A stretch of 64,000 nucleotides of DNA from Siphonodentalium dalli (taxonomy: Eukaryota > Mollusca > Scaphopoda > Gadilida > Siphonodentaliidae). This document shows, piece by piece, positions 1-12,000 of this stretch. Under the pieces are notes generated by a model. It saw nothing but the letters and a program-made list of their open reading frames with translations. It was not told where the DNA came from and ran no database searches. The stretch's first letter is position 1, and each line of letters starts with the position of its first letter. The position numbers and the translations under genes are program-made. The stretch is taken from assembly GCA_032622095.1 (NCBI GenBank), contig CP136069.1, positions 156,415,043-156,479,042 of the forward strand. The letters are read 5' to 3'.

Positions 1-751
1 TACATGATGCACATCTTCAATATATGGGCAACAATATTCTGAAGTTTCAAATCTCTAGGATGAAAACTGTAGGAGTTGATTACACCATGAAGGTACTCAA
101 AAGTGTGACGGACGAACGGACGGAACCCGTTTCTATAGTCCCCCAAAAAAAAAAAATTCGGGGTACAAAATATAAGAATTAAAATGTTAACTTAGAATTA
201 AAATGTGAAGTTAGGATTGTGACCATAATAACCCTCCATAGGAACCCACCCATCGAAGCTCAGATTGATCAGATATTGATTTTTTTTTTCACCACCGATA
301 ATTTTTAGTGGGCCAGTAAAAAGACGACGAGAAGACGGTCTCGGACCAAATTGCGGATGATGGATAACTCTAAAATCAAGTGGCTTTTTTGTGTCAGATA
401 TTTGACAAACCGGCAAAAATTCGTTGAACAAAATGTTGATAAATAACAGGTTTTGGGCAATTTTATACTATAGTTGACTGTCGTTAGCATTATTTTTGAG
501 CAATTAACTGAATCGGCATTTCAACAAATGTTCTTGTTGGAATCTGATATGGGAACCATCGAATCGGATTGAGTACCGTAAGTGTATCAAACATTTAAAA
601 ACATATATCTTGCGAATTATTTTAATACTGGTTGTATGTGATTTGTTGCAAAATGACTGAACACCAGCACAGCCATTATTAACTTGTTTCAAAAATGTAA
701 ATGTTCTTGAATGTCTCACACAGACACTGGCTTTTTATCAAATTGCTCGGA
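1..751. other. Intergenic sequence with no recognised gene
   Basis: AT-rich sequence lying downstream of PPP6C (3' of it in transcription). The open frames here show no family resemblance, and I see no splice structure or complete repeat. Confidence 0.5.
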
Positions 752-1132
752 TTAACTCTTTAACCAACAGAACGGCCCTGTGCCAATGCATTCTCTTATA
801 TATGCGAGTCGACCATAGGTCGCCTCGCATATATAAGAGAATGCATTGGCTTAACACATTATAAATTATAAAATTGTTAAAGAATGTAAGAAAAAATGGT
901 AAAAAAAGATTTTTTTTAGGCCAATGCATTCTCTTATATATGCGAGGCGACCTATGGTCGACTCGCATATATAAGAGAATGCATTGGCACAGGGCATAAC
1001 TGTAACCATCACAATGTTGTCAATGAGCCGGTTCCAATGATATCCATATTTGTATGGTTTTATTGAGACAGACCCAAGATAATTTAGGCTGTTGCAGCTT
1101 TATTTGGCCGTTTTTGTTGGGTAAAGGGTTAA
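752..1132. mobile_element. TTAA-flanked double-hairpin MITE (family A), copy 1
   Basis: The left end TTAACTCTTTAACCAACA and right end TGTTGGGTAAAGGGTTAA are inverted (left end mutated). Inside are two hairpins, at about 782-858 and 921-998, whose arms contain CATTCTCTTATATATGCG. A T-rich spacer separates them. TTAA ends and the CCCTTT start suggest a piggyBac-type non-autonomous element. The open frames over it are shadows of the palindrome. Confidence 0.85.
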
Positions 1133-2930
1133 CCAAACACCGCAACAACTTTTGAAAAAATAACGGTACTTTTTTTAACGGCATCAGTTTGCCCTACCAG
1201 CGTCATATCAGATATAAGCGGGACGACTTGACCAGGGTGAAGTTTCGCACTCTCATGTGCAATCTATTGTCAATATGTTTGCTGAAGTAATTATAACAAC
1301 TTCCACATAATAAAGACCGAGGAACGAGTCTCAAGTTCACACCATTTGTTATTTGGTAAGAAAGTAATAAAAAATTGATAAATTGGCACTATAATAATCT
1401 GCGAATATCAACATTGTGCATCCCGAGCACCGATAATAATTTAGGGGTATCAATTATGCGTAGGGAGGTGACGACAAGGTGTGGTCTACCCCACCCCCCC
1501 CCCCCCCCGCAAAAAATGGAGATTTTCAAGGGTTTGAAATTCTACACCAAATTGTTCTCATTATTTGATTTTCCAACCAGTAATTGGTGTGGAATATGTT
1601 GTTTTAGATCAACAGCAGCATGTTTTTCAACTTTCGGTCTGAAATGGCCATCAGTAGGACATTTCCCAACCTTAGGTGTGTCAGGTTGGTCATTTCGAAC
1701 TACCATGCAGATTAGATGGAAAGTTCTGGGTGGGTGGGGGCGTTAGCATACTACTTATCGTGTGGGCGTTCAGCTATCTATACCGTTGGCGACCCGGTGT
1801 ACGTAATGGGACTGCAAAGAATCGTGTAAAATTGAGTTTTCAAACCGGATTTCGGTAGTACTTTAGTCCAGTCTCCGTCATTCATGGTGAGCCTACAAAA
1901 ATCTATCTTCACTAAATGAATTCTCCCACCCAGTTGTTCAGATAATAAATTCAACACTGGATAGCAACAAGTCCTTGAAACTCTTAAAATGTTACAACAG
2001 AGTTCTTGCAATTTGCTAGTCCGGGGGGGTGGGGGGACTAATGGATTACGTTGAAAGTTAGAATGCTTATCTTGGTGCCAGGTTCAACAAACGGCCTATG
2101 GACATTTTGTTGAACCTCTTATCTGAACATTTCAGACGGGAACTACTCGTCAATGAGTATTAGTACAGAACGTTAACGGAAAGGTTAGTCCGAGCGTACC
2201 TTTAAATTGTGCCATTAGAATTTTCTCATTTGATACAAACGCACACGCTAAATCGGAGATCAAAGAAATGAAATTAACATCACCAATACATTACAGCACG
2301 TTGCATAACATGTTCAATTTGCGCTGACGTTAATTTTATCATGGACTAATTTACGAGGCATTTCGTATGTCAAATTAGCATGCGGTGCGGACCGGTCTGC
2401 CATATAACACACCTGTCCCACACCTTAATTACGCATTGTGACACAGACCAAAGCACAGGCTGGTGTTTGACAAAAGGAGAGTGACTAAGGAAGTAACGAG
2501 CCTGTAGAAATTCCACCCAGTCCAGACAGTCTGTTCCGGTATCCACTTGTTGTCTTGTTACATAAATGGAATTCAGATCTCATGCAAATTCGGTCAACCT
2601 TGACGATCTATAACCTAGCTCGCCTATCCACCCACATCACATATTAAACGAAATTCCATTATGTAAAAGCCAAAAATATATAATGTTCTTTATAATATGA
2701 AGGTAAACACCAAGTAGAAGTGTACTCAATTCTTCGTGTGCCATATCACACTGTGTAAAGAAGAAAATGTAGGATTGTTGATGTGGTCAACTGAGAAAAT
2801 TTTTGGCGGCTAAATTAACCCATTCTTCCCTAAATAATGTTGGCGATGTGTTTCCTCAGGAAACGTTCAGAATATAAGTTCAACAAACGACCAAAGGCAT
2901 ATTATCTGAACATTCCCCAGATCATGTCAT
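1133..2930. other. Intergenic sequence, mostly unassigned
   Basis: No gene recognised. There are C/G homopolymer runs at 1493-1509 and 2023-2036. From about 2060-2200 and 2810-2920 there are scraps of the TTAACCCTTTC family (attatctgaacatt and caacaaacg motifs), too decayed to delimit. Confidence 0.5.
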
Positions 2931-2934
2931 GAAT

Positions 2935-3415
2935 CTCTACTCTGGCTAACGCCCGTAGAGATCATATTCCACCAGTACAAAACCTGGGAACTTTTTGAAG
3001 TTTTGACAGGGAACCTTATAAAGTGGAAAAATAACGCGAGGAATATATTTCTTTGTTATTATCTGTTCCTTAATAATTTACGTCACTGTAGGTGAAGGTC
3101 CCAACTTGAAATTGCATGCTTTTCTTTGACTTTTGTGAGCCAATATCACAATAAACATTGAATTAATTAACAAGAACAAAATTCCATAATTGTAAGCGAA
3201 GCAAAGAAAAATCAGTCACTTAAAACATGAAATTTCGAGTTGGGACCTTCACCTACAGTGACGTAAATTATTAAGGAACAGATAATAACAAAGAAATATA
3301 TTCCTCGCGTTATTTTTCCACTTTATAAGGTTCCCTGTCAAAACTTCAAAAAAGCTCCCAGTTTTTTTACTGGTGGAATATGATCTCTACAGGTTTTGTT
3401 CAGAGTAGAGGTTCA
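2935..3415. repeat. Long inverted repeat (arms ~190 bp)
   Basis: The left arm 2935-3130 is nearly the reverse complement of the right arm 3225-3415; shared blocks include ttaataatttacgtcactgt and ggtgaaggtcccaac. The loop is about 95 bp. Related single arms occur at 43600-43740 and 46455-46860, so this is a dispersed palindromic DNA element. Confidence 0.8.
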
Positions 3416-4259
3416 TGGCATGATCTGATCATTTCCCAATGAATAGGAATCCTTCTACACTTGTATTACCTGTTCTTTTTGTCATCTGCTTATATTTCCT
3501 GAACATACCCAACCTGCCATATCAGTAAACAAAATTGACCACAAGTCAGGGAGGGGGGCTTCTGCCAAAAATTCCATACACAGCACAGGGGAGCCAGGAA
3601 AAAACTAAAACTCCAGGATGCAATGTCCGGGGTGGGTGTGTGTTTGGGTTCTGAGCCCCGATAGCAGATTTTTCCAATACCATGTAAAAAAAACAATTTC
3701 CAAATCCATGTTAAAGATAAATTATGTCAACTAAAATTATTAATAAACGTACAGGCTTATAAACTGGGCCAATATAGAACATTAAGCAAGAGAAGGGCAG
3801 TCCTAGTTTCAATATTGACTCAATAATTGTTTTTTAAATAACACAATATCATGGGATGGGTCCCACTTCTTACTTGGAAAAAATTATTCCATCATTTATT
3901 ATTGTTGTTTTTGACATTCAGTTATCGCTGCGATGCCAACATCAGCTCATTTAATTCTTCTGGTGCTTTAAATGGTATGAATATTGAAAGATAAGCAGAT
4001 GTCCTGTATTATTGTATGATGTTCATCATTGTGTAGATGGGACCTTGGATTACTGGGACCTACTGATATAATGAAAAGCTTGAGTAATTGAAAATAACAT
4101 GCTAATTATAATACAAAACAAGTATTCATCTTTGAGATGATAACATTTTATTTTAGGATTACTGTTTCTGCCATATGGGCTTGTACTGTGCTCCCCTCCC
4201 GAATCCAAACCCACACTGACCTTATTTGTATTATACTGAATAATGGTATGCATCCACTT
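3416..4259. other. Intergenic sequence, no feature recognised
   Basis: I see no coding potential, repeat match or RNA-like structure that I can support in this stretch. Confidence 0.45.
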
Positions 4260-4733
4260 TTAAAGGCCCACTTAATTTTTGAACCCGCAGATTACTTTAT
4301 ATAAAATATATGCCATATTATATACCATTTAAAAGAGGAAGCTCCAAAACATTGTATTATCAACTTATCCGGTGTAATAAACTGTAGACATGTTGTTTTT
4401 GTTGAGCTGCCAATGCGTTTTGTCATCAAGATTGAAGTAAAAATCAGTATTATTTTCAATGCAGGGGGAATAACTCTATATAGTAAAGATAAGAGTTCTT
4501 CCCATTTCATTGAAAAAGTTTGAATTCTGTTGCATTCTGGGTGCCAGAGGGGGGGGGGGGAAGTCTTCAGCAGTTTCTATTTATCTGTGGGCATCTTCTG
4601 AGACACAGATGTTTCAAATAGTGATGAATTATAGTGTTTTAATCATATTTATGGCATAGATTGTTATTAAAACCGTATATCAAGTCACCATAAAAAAAAT
4701 AATCGGAGACTCAAAATTTAAGTGGGCCTTTAA
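4260..4733. mobile_element. TTAA-flanked MITE (family H)
   Basis: The left end TTAAAGGCCCACTTAATTTT is mirrored by the right end AATTTAAGTGGGCCTTTAA. A related left half is at 32292-32410, sharing agaggaagctccaaaacatt. It contains a G run at 4551-4560. No coding sequence. Confidence 0.75.
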
Positions 4734-5317
4734 GATATAATTTTAGATCTTCTACACCACGATATTGCATATTGGTAATCACAAATGACGTAATTTTCAT
4801 GGAAGTTCATAGTGCGTAAATGTCCATAAACCATTTCCGGAATCTTCAGTCTGAGCGGTGAATATTACCGTAAATATCGCCCGGTAATATCAACTGCCAT
4901 GCACACATGTAAAAATATCCCACGGTACTTAATGGGAATTTATTATAGGGTATTTGAATGAGGTACAATAATAAATAGCATTATTAGCATACTGTTTTAA
5001 AAGATGTGAAAAATGACAGCTTTATTCAGTGCATTATTTATAAATTTACAATAATAAATATATACAATCACATAAACAAGATTCTGTTCAGGAATACCAC
5101 AATTCCTGTCAACAAACAAAACAGGACAGGAACCAGCCCAGAGTTGACTTCTCTCTCAATAACAGTACGCATATGTCCTGACAGCATATACAAGTATATT
5201 TATTGATTATTATTGTGTTCTTACCCACTATAATGGTTTTATAAATGGGCTCTTGTGTTGCATAATACTTATTTGATCATAGAAGGATGATGTTGTAGCG
5301 TAAATTGAACTTCAGCC

Positions 5318-5460
5318 ATTATGACTTCTCCCTGATAACTGTCCACAGACTCCACTTCTCTCTAATAATCTAATGGGGAGCAGTGACTTCTCCCTGACAA
5401 CTGTCCACTTCTCTCTAATAATCTAATGGGGAGCAGTGACTTCTCCCAATTATAAACATC
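5318..5460 (+). repeat. Short tandem duplication (~62 bp unit)
   Basis: The phrase acttctctctaataatctaa followed by tggggagcagtgacttctccc occurs twice in a row at about 5350-5400 and 5403-5460, with partial flanking copies. No function inferred. Confidence 0.7.
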
Positions 5461-5675
5461 TGGACTGGTCCCTGCAGGATGGCATCATTCAAAAATAGAA
5501 GGTCCATTGTAACTATGAGACATAATTACGCTTGCCATTCGAACCTACACCTCTATGGCAGGACACATCTATCTCATGGCTGGCTCATTCGCCTCTGTGG
5601 CAAAACAACAGTTTTTATTCAACATGTTCCAATGTTTATGTAGAAAAAATGGAAATGGATAGGGATATATACTAA

Positions 5676-5938
5676 TTAACCGTTCCATGTCGGGAGCTTC
5701 CTGAAATTTTGCAAAAACCCTGTGCCAATTCATTCTCTTACATTTTTAAGTTTCCCATAGGGAGCCTTGCATAAAAAAGAGAATGCATTGGCCTAACAAT
5801 ATTTTCCTTGGCCTCGTAAGCCAGTGCATTCTCTTATATATGCAATGCTCCCTATGGGAGACTCACAAATATAAGAGAATGCGCTGGCACATGATCTTTA
5901 ATGCTGCACCAGCGCAGCTCCCATCATGAAAGTGTTAA
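5676..5938. mobile_element. TTAA-flanked hairpin MITE, CCATGTCGGGAGCTTCC type
   Basis: Flanked by TTAA. It carries two decayed hairpins with the CATTCTCTTATATATGC arm shared with family A, but its outer ends (gggagcttcctgaa and gcgcagctcccatcatg) differ from family A. Confidence 0.75.
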
Positions 5939-6171
5939 TGCATTCACTCTGCTCTCTTGTGTATAATCCTGTGAACCTTGTGAAATTTGGCCAGAGAGGC
6001 AGACAAACATAACATGAGGTGGATGTGTGCTGGCCAGCGATGCGTAGGTTCAAATGGTAGGTGTGAAAATATGTCCATTGTAACTATCAGAGACATTCTC
6101 CTATTATTGGGCAATTATTCTGATGAAGTCTCATTTTCAATGAAAGCTTGATATTTGTCATTTGTTATGTA

Positions 6172-6382
6172 CAGTAATGCCCTAAATAATCGACTCCTTA
6201 ACCACAGAAGAATTATGGGTAACTTTTCAGGATTGAGATGGAAATATTGCTTGTTGCCATTCATCAGAAAGCTCTGTGAGAGCTTTCCGATGAATGGCAA
6301 CAAGCCATATTTCCGACTAAATCCTGAAAAGTTACTCATAATTCTGCTGTGGTTAAGAAGTTGATTATTTAGGGCATTACTG
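6172..6382. mobile_element. TA-flanked palindromic MITE (family C), copy 1
   Basis: A near-perfect palindrome of 211 bp, starting CAGTAATGCCCTAAATAATC and ending with its complement, with TA on both sides. The TA target duplication and CAGT start suggest Tc1/mariner ancestry. Both strands are open for ~70 codons because of the symmetry; it is not a gene. Confidence 0.88.
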
Positions 6383-6644
6383 TAACTATATTTTCTCTTA
6401 TCCAGATAGCACTATAGTACAGAGTTCATTTCTGACAATCATATCAGCTACAGTTTGATCAGATGTTATACCACCAACCTCTATCTTAGGGATCGTGGTT
6501 CAGCAATTTATGACATTTTTGTGGGTTCTAATCCAACTAATAGAAGTGCAGCCACCTCGGCATGTCGTCCTGAATTGTGCGCCCGAGCTGTAGGCGTAAT
6601 TAACATGTCGCATGTCCAAGCTTTTTTGCCAATTATCGAGGATG

Positions 6645-7044
6645 TTAACCCTTTACCCAACAGAAGGGCCCTGTGCCAATGCATTCTCTTATATATGCGA
6701 GTCGACCATAGGTCGCCTCGCATATATAAGAGAATGCATTGGCTTAACACATTAAAAATTAAAAAATTGTTAAAGAATGTAAGAAAAAATGGTAAAAAGT
6801 GTTAAAAAAAGTTTTTTTTTAGGCCAATGCATTCTCTTATATATGCGAGGCAACCTATGGTCGACTCGCATATATAAGAGAATGCATTGGCACAGGGCAT
6901 AACTGTAACTATCACAATGTGGTCAAGGAGCCGGTTCCAATGATATCTATATTTGTATGGTTCTATTGAGACAGACCGAAGATATTTTAGGCTGTTGAAG
7001 CTTTATTTGGCCGGTTTTGGCCGTTTTGTTGGGTAAAGGGTTAA
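6645..7044. mobile_element. TTAA-flanked double-hairpin MITE (family A), copy 2
   Basis: Ends TTAACCCTTTACCCAACA and TGTTGGGTAAAGGGTTAA are intact. Two hairpins with CATTCTCTTATATATGCG arms flank the T-rich spacer. Opposite-strand frames across it are palindrome shadows. Confidence 0.9.
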
Positions 7045-7715
7045 CAATGGGATTTTATTATATAGACCTACATAAGCTAGGTCACTTCTCAAAACAATAA
7101 ATATGAGAATGGTGATTATTCACCGAGCCAACATCTAAATAAATCTGCATCATATAAATATACACCCTAAATCGGTCAACTACATAATGCAAATTGGTCT
7201 GTTAAAACCTCGTGACAAAAGTAGACTTAATTGTGTCTGGTTTCACAAAAGCTGGACTGTGATATGTGACTGTTAATAGTTAATAATTCAGACTATGTCA
7301 GACTATGTTATTTATTTTTATGAAGTAAGATCGATTAAACATTGTAATTAGACCGTAGCTACTTTTCCATTAATCTACCCCCAGATCAATAGTTACCTTC
7401 CTAGACTTTGAATATACATCGGGTCAATAGAGTTACGAGCCTCATGACATTTATCAAAATGGCGACTGCGACAGTTTCGAAGATTTTATTTTTCATGGGG
7501 ATTTTAGTTTCGTGGTTATCAAGAACCACGAAAATTGGCCCACCATGAATAAACATACTTTTACAGTATCCGATAAGATGATTCGGTTTCAACATTGATC
7601 ATTAAATGGCATTGCTGATATAACAAGAAAGTGAAAAAGTGTGTCAAAAAATATGATTATGACAAAGTGTTGATTCATATCATATCGGTGTGCCCCATGA
7701 TCTCTCAATATAAAC

Positions 7716-7860
7716 TTAACCCTTTCAGTGCCACGTCCGATTTTTGTATCAACCCATATTTCCTTGATAATGTATCACATTATTATAATCAATAAATTTG
7801 AAAAATGATCAAGGAGATATGGGTTGATACAAAAATCGGACTTGGCACTGAAAGGGTTAA
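7716..7860. mobile_element. TTAA-flanked palindromic MITE (CCCTTTCAGTGCC type)
   Basis: 145 bp. TTAACCCTTTCAGTGCC is mirrored by GGCACTGAAAGGGTTAA, with arms of about 65 bp containing gatttttgtatcaacccata. A near-identical copy lies at 52347-52516. The CCCTTT..GTGCC ends resemble piggyBac-like MITEs. Confidence 0.88.
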
Positions 7861-8067
7861 TCCAGATAACGTTAAACAGATATCTGGATAGCTAAATGAG
7901 TTATATCTTCATAAACTTAAAGACCCACAAGGTGTTCACAATGTCAATATCAAGTTATTTGAAATTCAGAGCTCAACTAACAAATAACTTTTACGAACGA
8001 TATCATTTAAGTATATCACCGAAAACCATACCTACATGTATCTCTTGAGGTGTAAATTTTACTAAAA

Positions 8068-8130
8068 TGTCACTAAATTCACCCTCTAGGGACTTCATTC
8101 TGCATATGACAGACACACTATTTGCAGGCT
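8068..8130. repeat. Half copy of double-hairpin family B
   Basis: Contains caccctctagggacttcatt followed by atgacagacacactatttgc, the right end of family B. A shorter end fragment lies at 8770-8800. Confidence 0.7.
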
Positions 8131-8163
8131 TAAAAGTACCTTATATCAATCATGTCCTTGGTA

Positions 8164-8565
8164 TTAACCCTTTACCCAACAAACCGGCCAAAACCGGCCA
8201 AATAAAGCTTCAACAGCCTAAAATATCTTCGGTCTGTCTCAATAGAACCATACAAATATGGATATCATTGGAACCGGTTCATTGACCCCATTGTGATGGT
8301 TACAGTTATGCCCTGTGCCAATGCATTCTCTTATATATGCGAGTCGACCATAGGTCGCCTCGCATATATAAGAGAATGCATTGGCCTAAAAAAAATCTGT
8401 TTTTAACACTTTTTACCATTTTTTCTTACATTCTTTAACAATTTTATAATTTTTAATGTGTTAAGCCAATGCATTCTCTTATATATGCGAGGCGACCTAT
8501 GGTCGACTCACATATATAAGAGAATGCATTGGCACAGGGCCCTTCTGTTGGGTAAAGGGTTAAAA
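8164..8565. mobile_element. TTAA-flanked double-hairpin MITE (family A), copy 3
   Basis: Intact TTAACCCTTTACCCAACA-type ends and two hairpins, opposite in orientation to copy 2. It lies 280 bp beyond the PPP6C stop codon, so it may fall in the 3' UTR. Confidence 0.9.
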
Positions 8566-8842
8566 ACAACAGAAAACACAAGATGAAGCAGTGGCACTTT
8601 GCATTAATGTGCTGGCAATCATGAATAAAATTTTGACACCCCGAAAAGCAGATATGTTTATAGGTGATACATGTATACCGATACGGTATTATTCGCACAA
8701 GTTGTCATTTGTTATTAAATTGGCAAAGTTTAAATAACTTTCTATCCACATTGCGAACACCTTGACATTCTGCAAATGACAGACACACTATTTCAAGGCT
8801 TGTTGTCACATATACAGACTTAGTCTGCAGTAGATGAGTGGG

Positions 8843-9033
8843 TTAGAGAAAATATGGAGTTGTTGTCCTTGGGGGTATAATTCTGTCACTGTCCGGAACA
8901 GCACGGAAAAGTTTGGCTTCTCTTTTCTCCGAGTCCGTAAATGTTAAAACTGCTGCGATATTTCCACATCTATAACAATAGTTCGGAGCAGACCAGATTG
9001 TCACTAGCTTCTCATCAAACATGTACTTGTAAC
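8843..9033 (-). CDS. PPP6C: PPP6C terminal exon (distal, conserved copy)
   Basis: Encodes the split Gly and 62 residues starting [20 protein letters not shown] and ending [12 protein letters not shown], then TAA. The acceptor is tgttttcag. This copy keeps the residues usual for PP6, including the NYCYRCGN loop and the TTPYFL tail, where PP2A-family C-terminal Leu methylation occurs. I take it as the ancestral last exon. The intron from exon 9 is about 16.7 kb. Confidence 0.95.
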
Positions 9034-12000
9034 CTGAAAACAAATAAAACAGACATGTCAGAACTTAACCCTTTCAAGACTGGAGCTTCCTGAAATTTTG
9101 CGAAAACCCTGTGCCAATGCATTTTCTTATATATGTGAGTCGCCAATAAGGCGCCTATTATAAATTGGACTACTAAATTTTATATTATTTTTTATAATTG
9201 TTAAAAAATGTAAGAAAAAATGAAAAAAAATTGTTAAAGATGTAAGAAAAAATAGATAAAAAATGATAAAATTGCTCTAAAGAATATAAGAAAAAATGAT
9301 AAAAATTGTTATAGAATGTAAGAAAAAATTATAAAACAGGATAAAATTGTTAAAAGAAAAATGATAAAAATTGTTATAGAATGTAAGAAAAAAAGAAAAT
9401 ATAAAAAAAAAAAATGATAAAAATTGTTAAAGAATGTAAGGAAAAATGAGAAAAATTGTTAAGAATGTAAGAAAACTTGATAAAAAATTAAAAAAAATTG
9501 TTAGGCCAATGCATTCTCTTTCATATGCGAGGCGACTCACATAGATAATAGAATGCATTGGCACAGGGTTTTTATTGTTGAGCCAGTGCAGCTCCCATCG
9601 TGAAAGGGTTTTATATATGCGAGGCGACCTATGAAAGGGTTAAAGACATATTATGCACATATAATGTTCTTATTTCAGTGAATCCAACTGATAAGTGAGC
9701 AGCCAGAAACTTAGTCCACTGAAAGAATGTAGCATTCAACTAATATTAAAGAAAATTCCAGCCACGCCGATCGTACCATTTCTGAAAACATATCTGACCT
9801 CTGCACAAATGTAAATACATGTATTTGCTCTTTAACTTGGGATGAATTTTCGCCGATAAAATGAGAGTCAATGAGAATTAAAGAAGGTGTACAATATCAA
9901 GCTTGTTTATATAATTGATTTTATGACTAGAAAATTATCATTGCATATAAATTCTACTTATTACAGCTAATAAATGAAAAAAATAGTTATGACGACGAGA
10001 AGTGTTTACTCAGAATTCAGCTTAAATTGAAATGTCTTTGTAGCTTTCAATGAATGCACAGAAACATTTATAAACACACAAGAAAGACTTCACTTTCTTA
10101 ACATAGATTTGAACATTAGTAATTTTATGCGCTCTGCAGGAATGACTGTTCTACACTTAAGACAATAGGAATCAGGGAGCTAAATGTGTTCTAGAGTCGG
10201 GGAGCGAATACACCATGGAATGCTAAAGGTGAAGGTAACTGAAGAATGACCTTCACCTGATACATGCGACATGTTATTAAAGGATGACATCGCGTTTATT
10301 TGATTTGTACATAATATCTAAATAATTTAAACTGGTGAATGAATGGGGGAATGGATTTTTGTGAGCGGGAAATTTATTTAACTAGCTGCTGTAGTTCTGG
10401 GTTTTTCCAGATCAAATTTGGCTGTGGGATAGCCCTGTCGTACACTTGGGGATTTATTTTTAAAAGTAAACACATGACCTATGATTTTTCTTACATTTTC
10501 GTGATTAACTGGTGTCAATCTAGCTGGGTAAACATCACTGGTATGGCCTGCAGGCTTCAATTCAGTGAATTTTGCCGAAACATTAACACTGTCGCCTATG
10601 GGAAACCATTTAGTTCAGTGATTCCTATAGGTGCTTCTATTTGAGTAAAGTGTGCAACAAGGGATGCAAGGGAGGGAACTCTATCTTTCAGTACCAAGAC
10701 TGATGTCAATGGCTGGCAAAGACTAGGGATACTTCTACATTAGATGAAGTATGGAGCTGTTGTTCTTTGAAGACAGTGTCAAAATTTTACAGTATTTTTC
10801 TAGAAAATATATGCAAAGTGTTACAAGTAACCCTTTCATGACGGGAGCAGTGCTGGTGCAGAATTAAAGATGTTGTGTCCGTGCATTCTCTTTATATATA
10901 TATGTGAATCTCCCATAGGGAGCCTCGCATATAGAAGAGAATGCACTGACTTACAAGGTCAAGGTAAATATTGTTAGGCCAATGTATTCTCTTATATATG
11001 TGAGACATTGAGAATGCATTGGCACAGCGTTTTCTCAAAGTTTCAGGAAGCTCCAATCATGGAAGAGTTAATACCAAAAAAATATTGTTGAGCGACTTGG
11101 ATGCAGAAATTATGGCTTCAAATAAGTTAATGAGGAAATACGAAGTGGTCTCTATCTGATCATAATCATCATGAAAGCATAATACTGATTGTTCTGTTAC
11201 AGTATATGTTTACAAACAATGGTTTCAATATGTGGAAGCTCGTCACTGGAGGATTATTGATAACCAGCTGAAACAGGCTCCCTTCTGGAGTCTTTATTCA
11301 GCATCAGAGGCGCTTGTGGCCAATTTGTTAGGCCAATGTATACTCATATAGGCGAGGCTCCCCATGGGAGACTCACATATATAAGAGAATGCATTGGCAC
11401 AGTGTCAGGAAGCTCCAGTCATGAAAGGGTTAAGATCAAAACAAAAAAGATTTGTATTTCCTGTAAACTTACCCTACCTATTTCGGGGGGATGGCATTGC
11501 CATTCTAACTTTTTCATTGTATGTACTTGGAACAGATCGATCAATTCAAATCAGACCGTAAGACATTTTTATTTACAGAAGCTTACATCGCCAAATGCCT
11601 TATTCTACCATACACATCTTAAGTGTTATATTCATGTGCAGTGACTTACTTGACTGTTGCCTTGATCCCTGTGTGAGCTTTCGCGTGCATGACAGACAGA
11701 TCCTACTCGTTTATATATATTGATCATATTATTATGCTACTTCAAATTTTCATCGGGCAAATAGGTTAATATTGGACCTAAATATTGACATTGGTTCATA
11801 TCGGACTTATTTGGTTCTGACATAAGCCCAAAATGGACTTATACCCGTTATTTTGTTGGATGGCGAGGGCCATATTGAAAACACATCTATAAAGAGTGTA
11901 CAGCTGGTGCTGATATAGGCCCATAGTGGGCGTATTTTATTTTTTATGTTATTTATTTAATTAAATTTAAAGATTTAAACAACATGTGGCTCTACAACAC

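Noticed and set aside
752..1132. Hairpins as bacterial-type terminators, microRNA precursors or CRISPR repeats
   Set aside because: They are dispersed copies with TTAA target sites and transposon-like ends, in a genome with introns. No regular repeat-spacer array exists.
6115..6364. Overlapping ~70-residue frames on both strands with PFIGKLSQSF-like peptides
   Set aside because: They are mirror translations of a perfect palindrome (family C); the same peptides recur at 15143, 31909 and 36298 wherever the MITE occurs.
6455..6805. 116-residue frame containing [17 protein letters not shown]
   Set aside because: The peptide recurs at every family A hairpin on either strand, so it is repeat DNA and not a gene.
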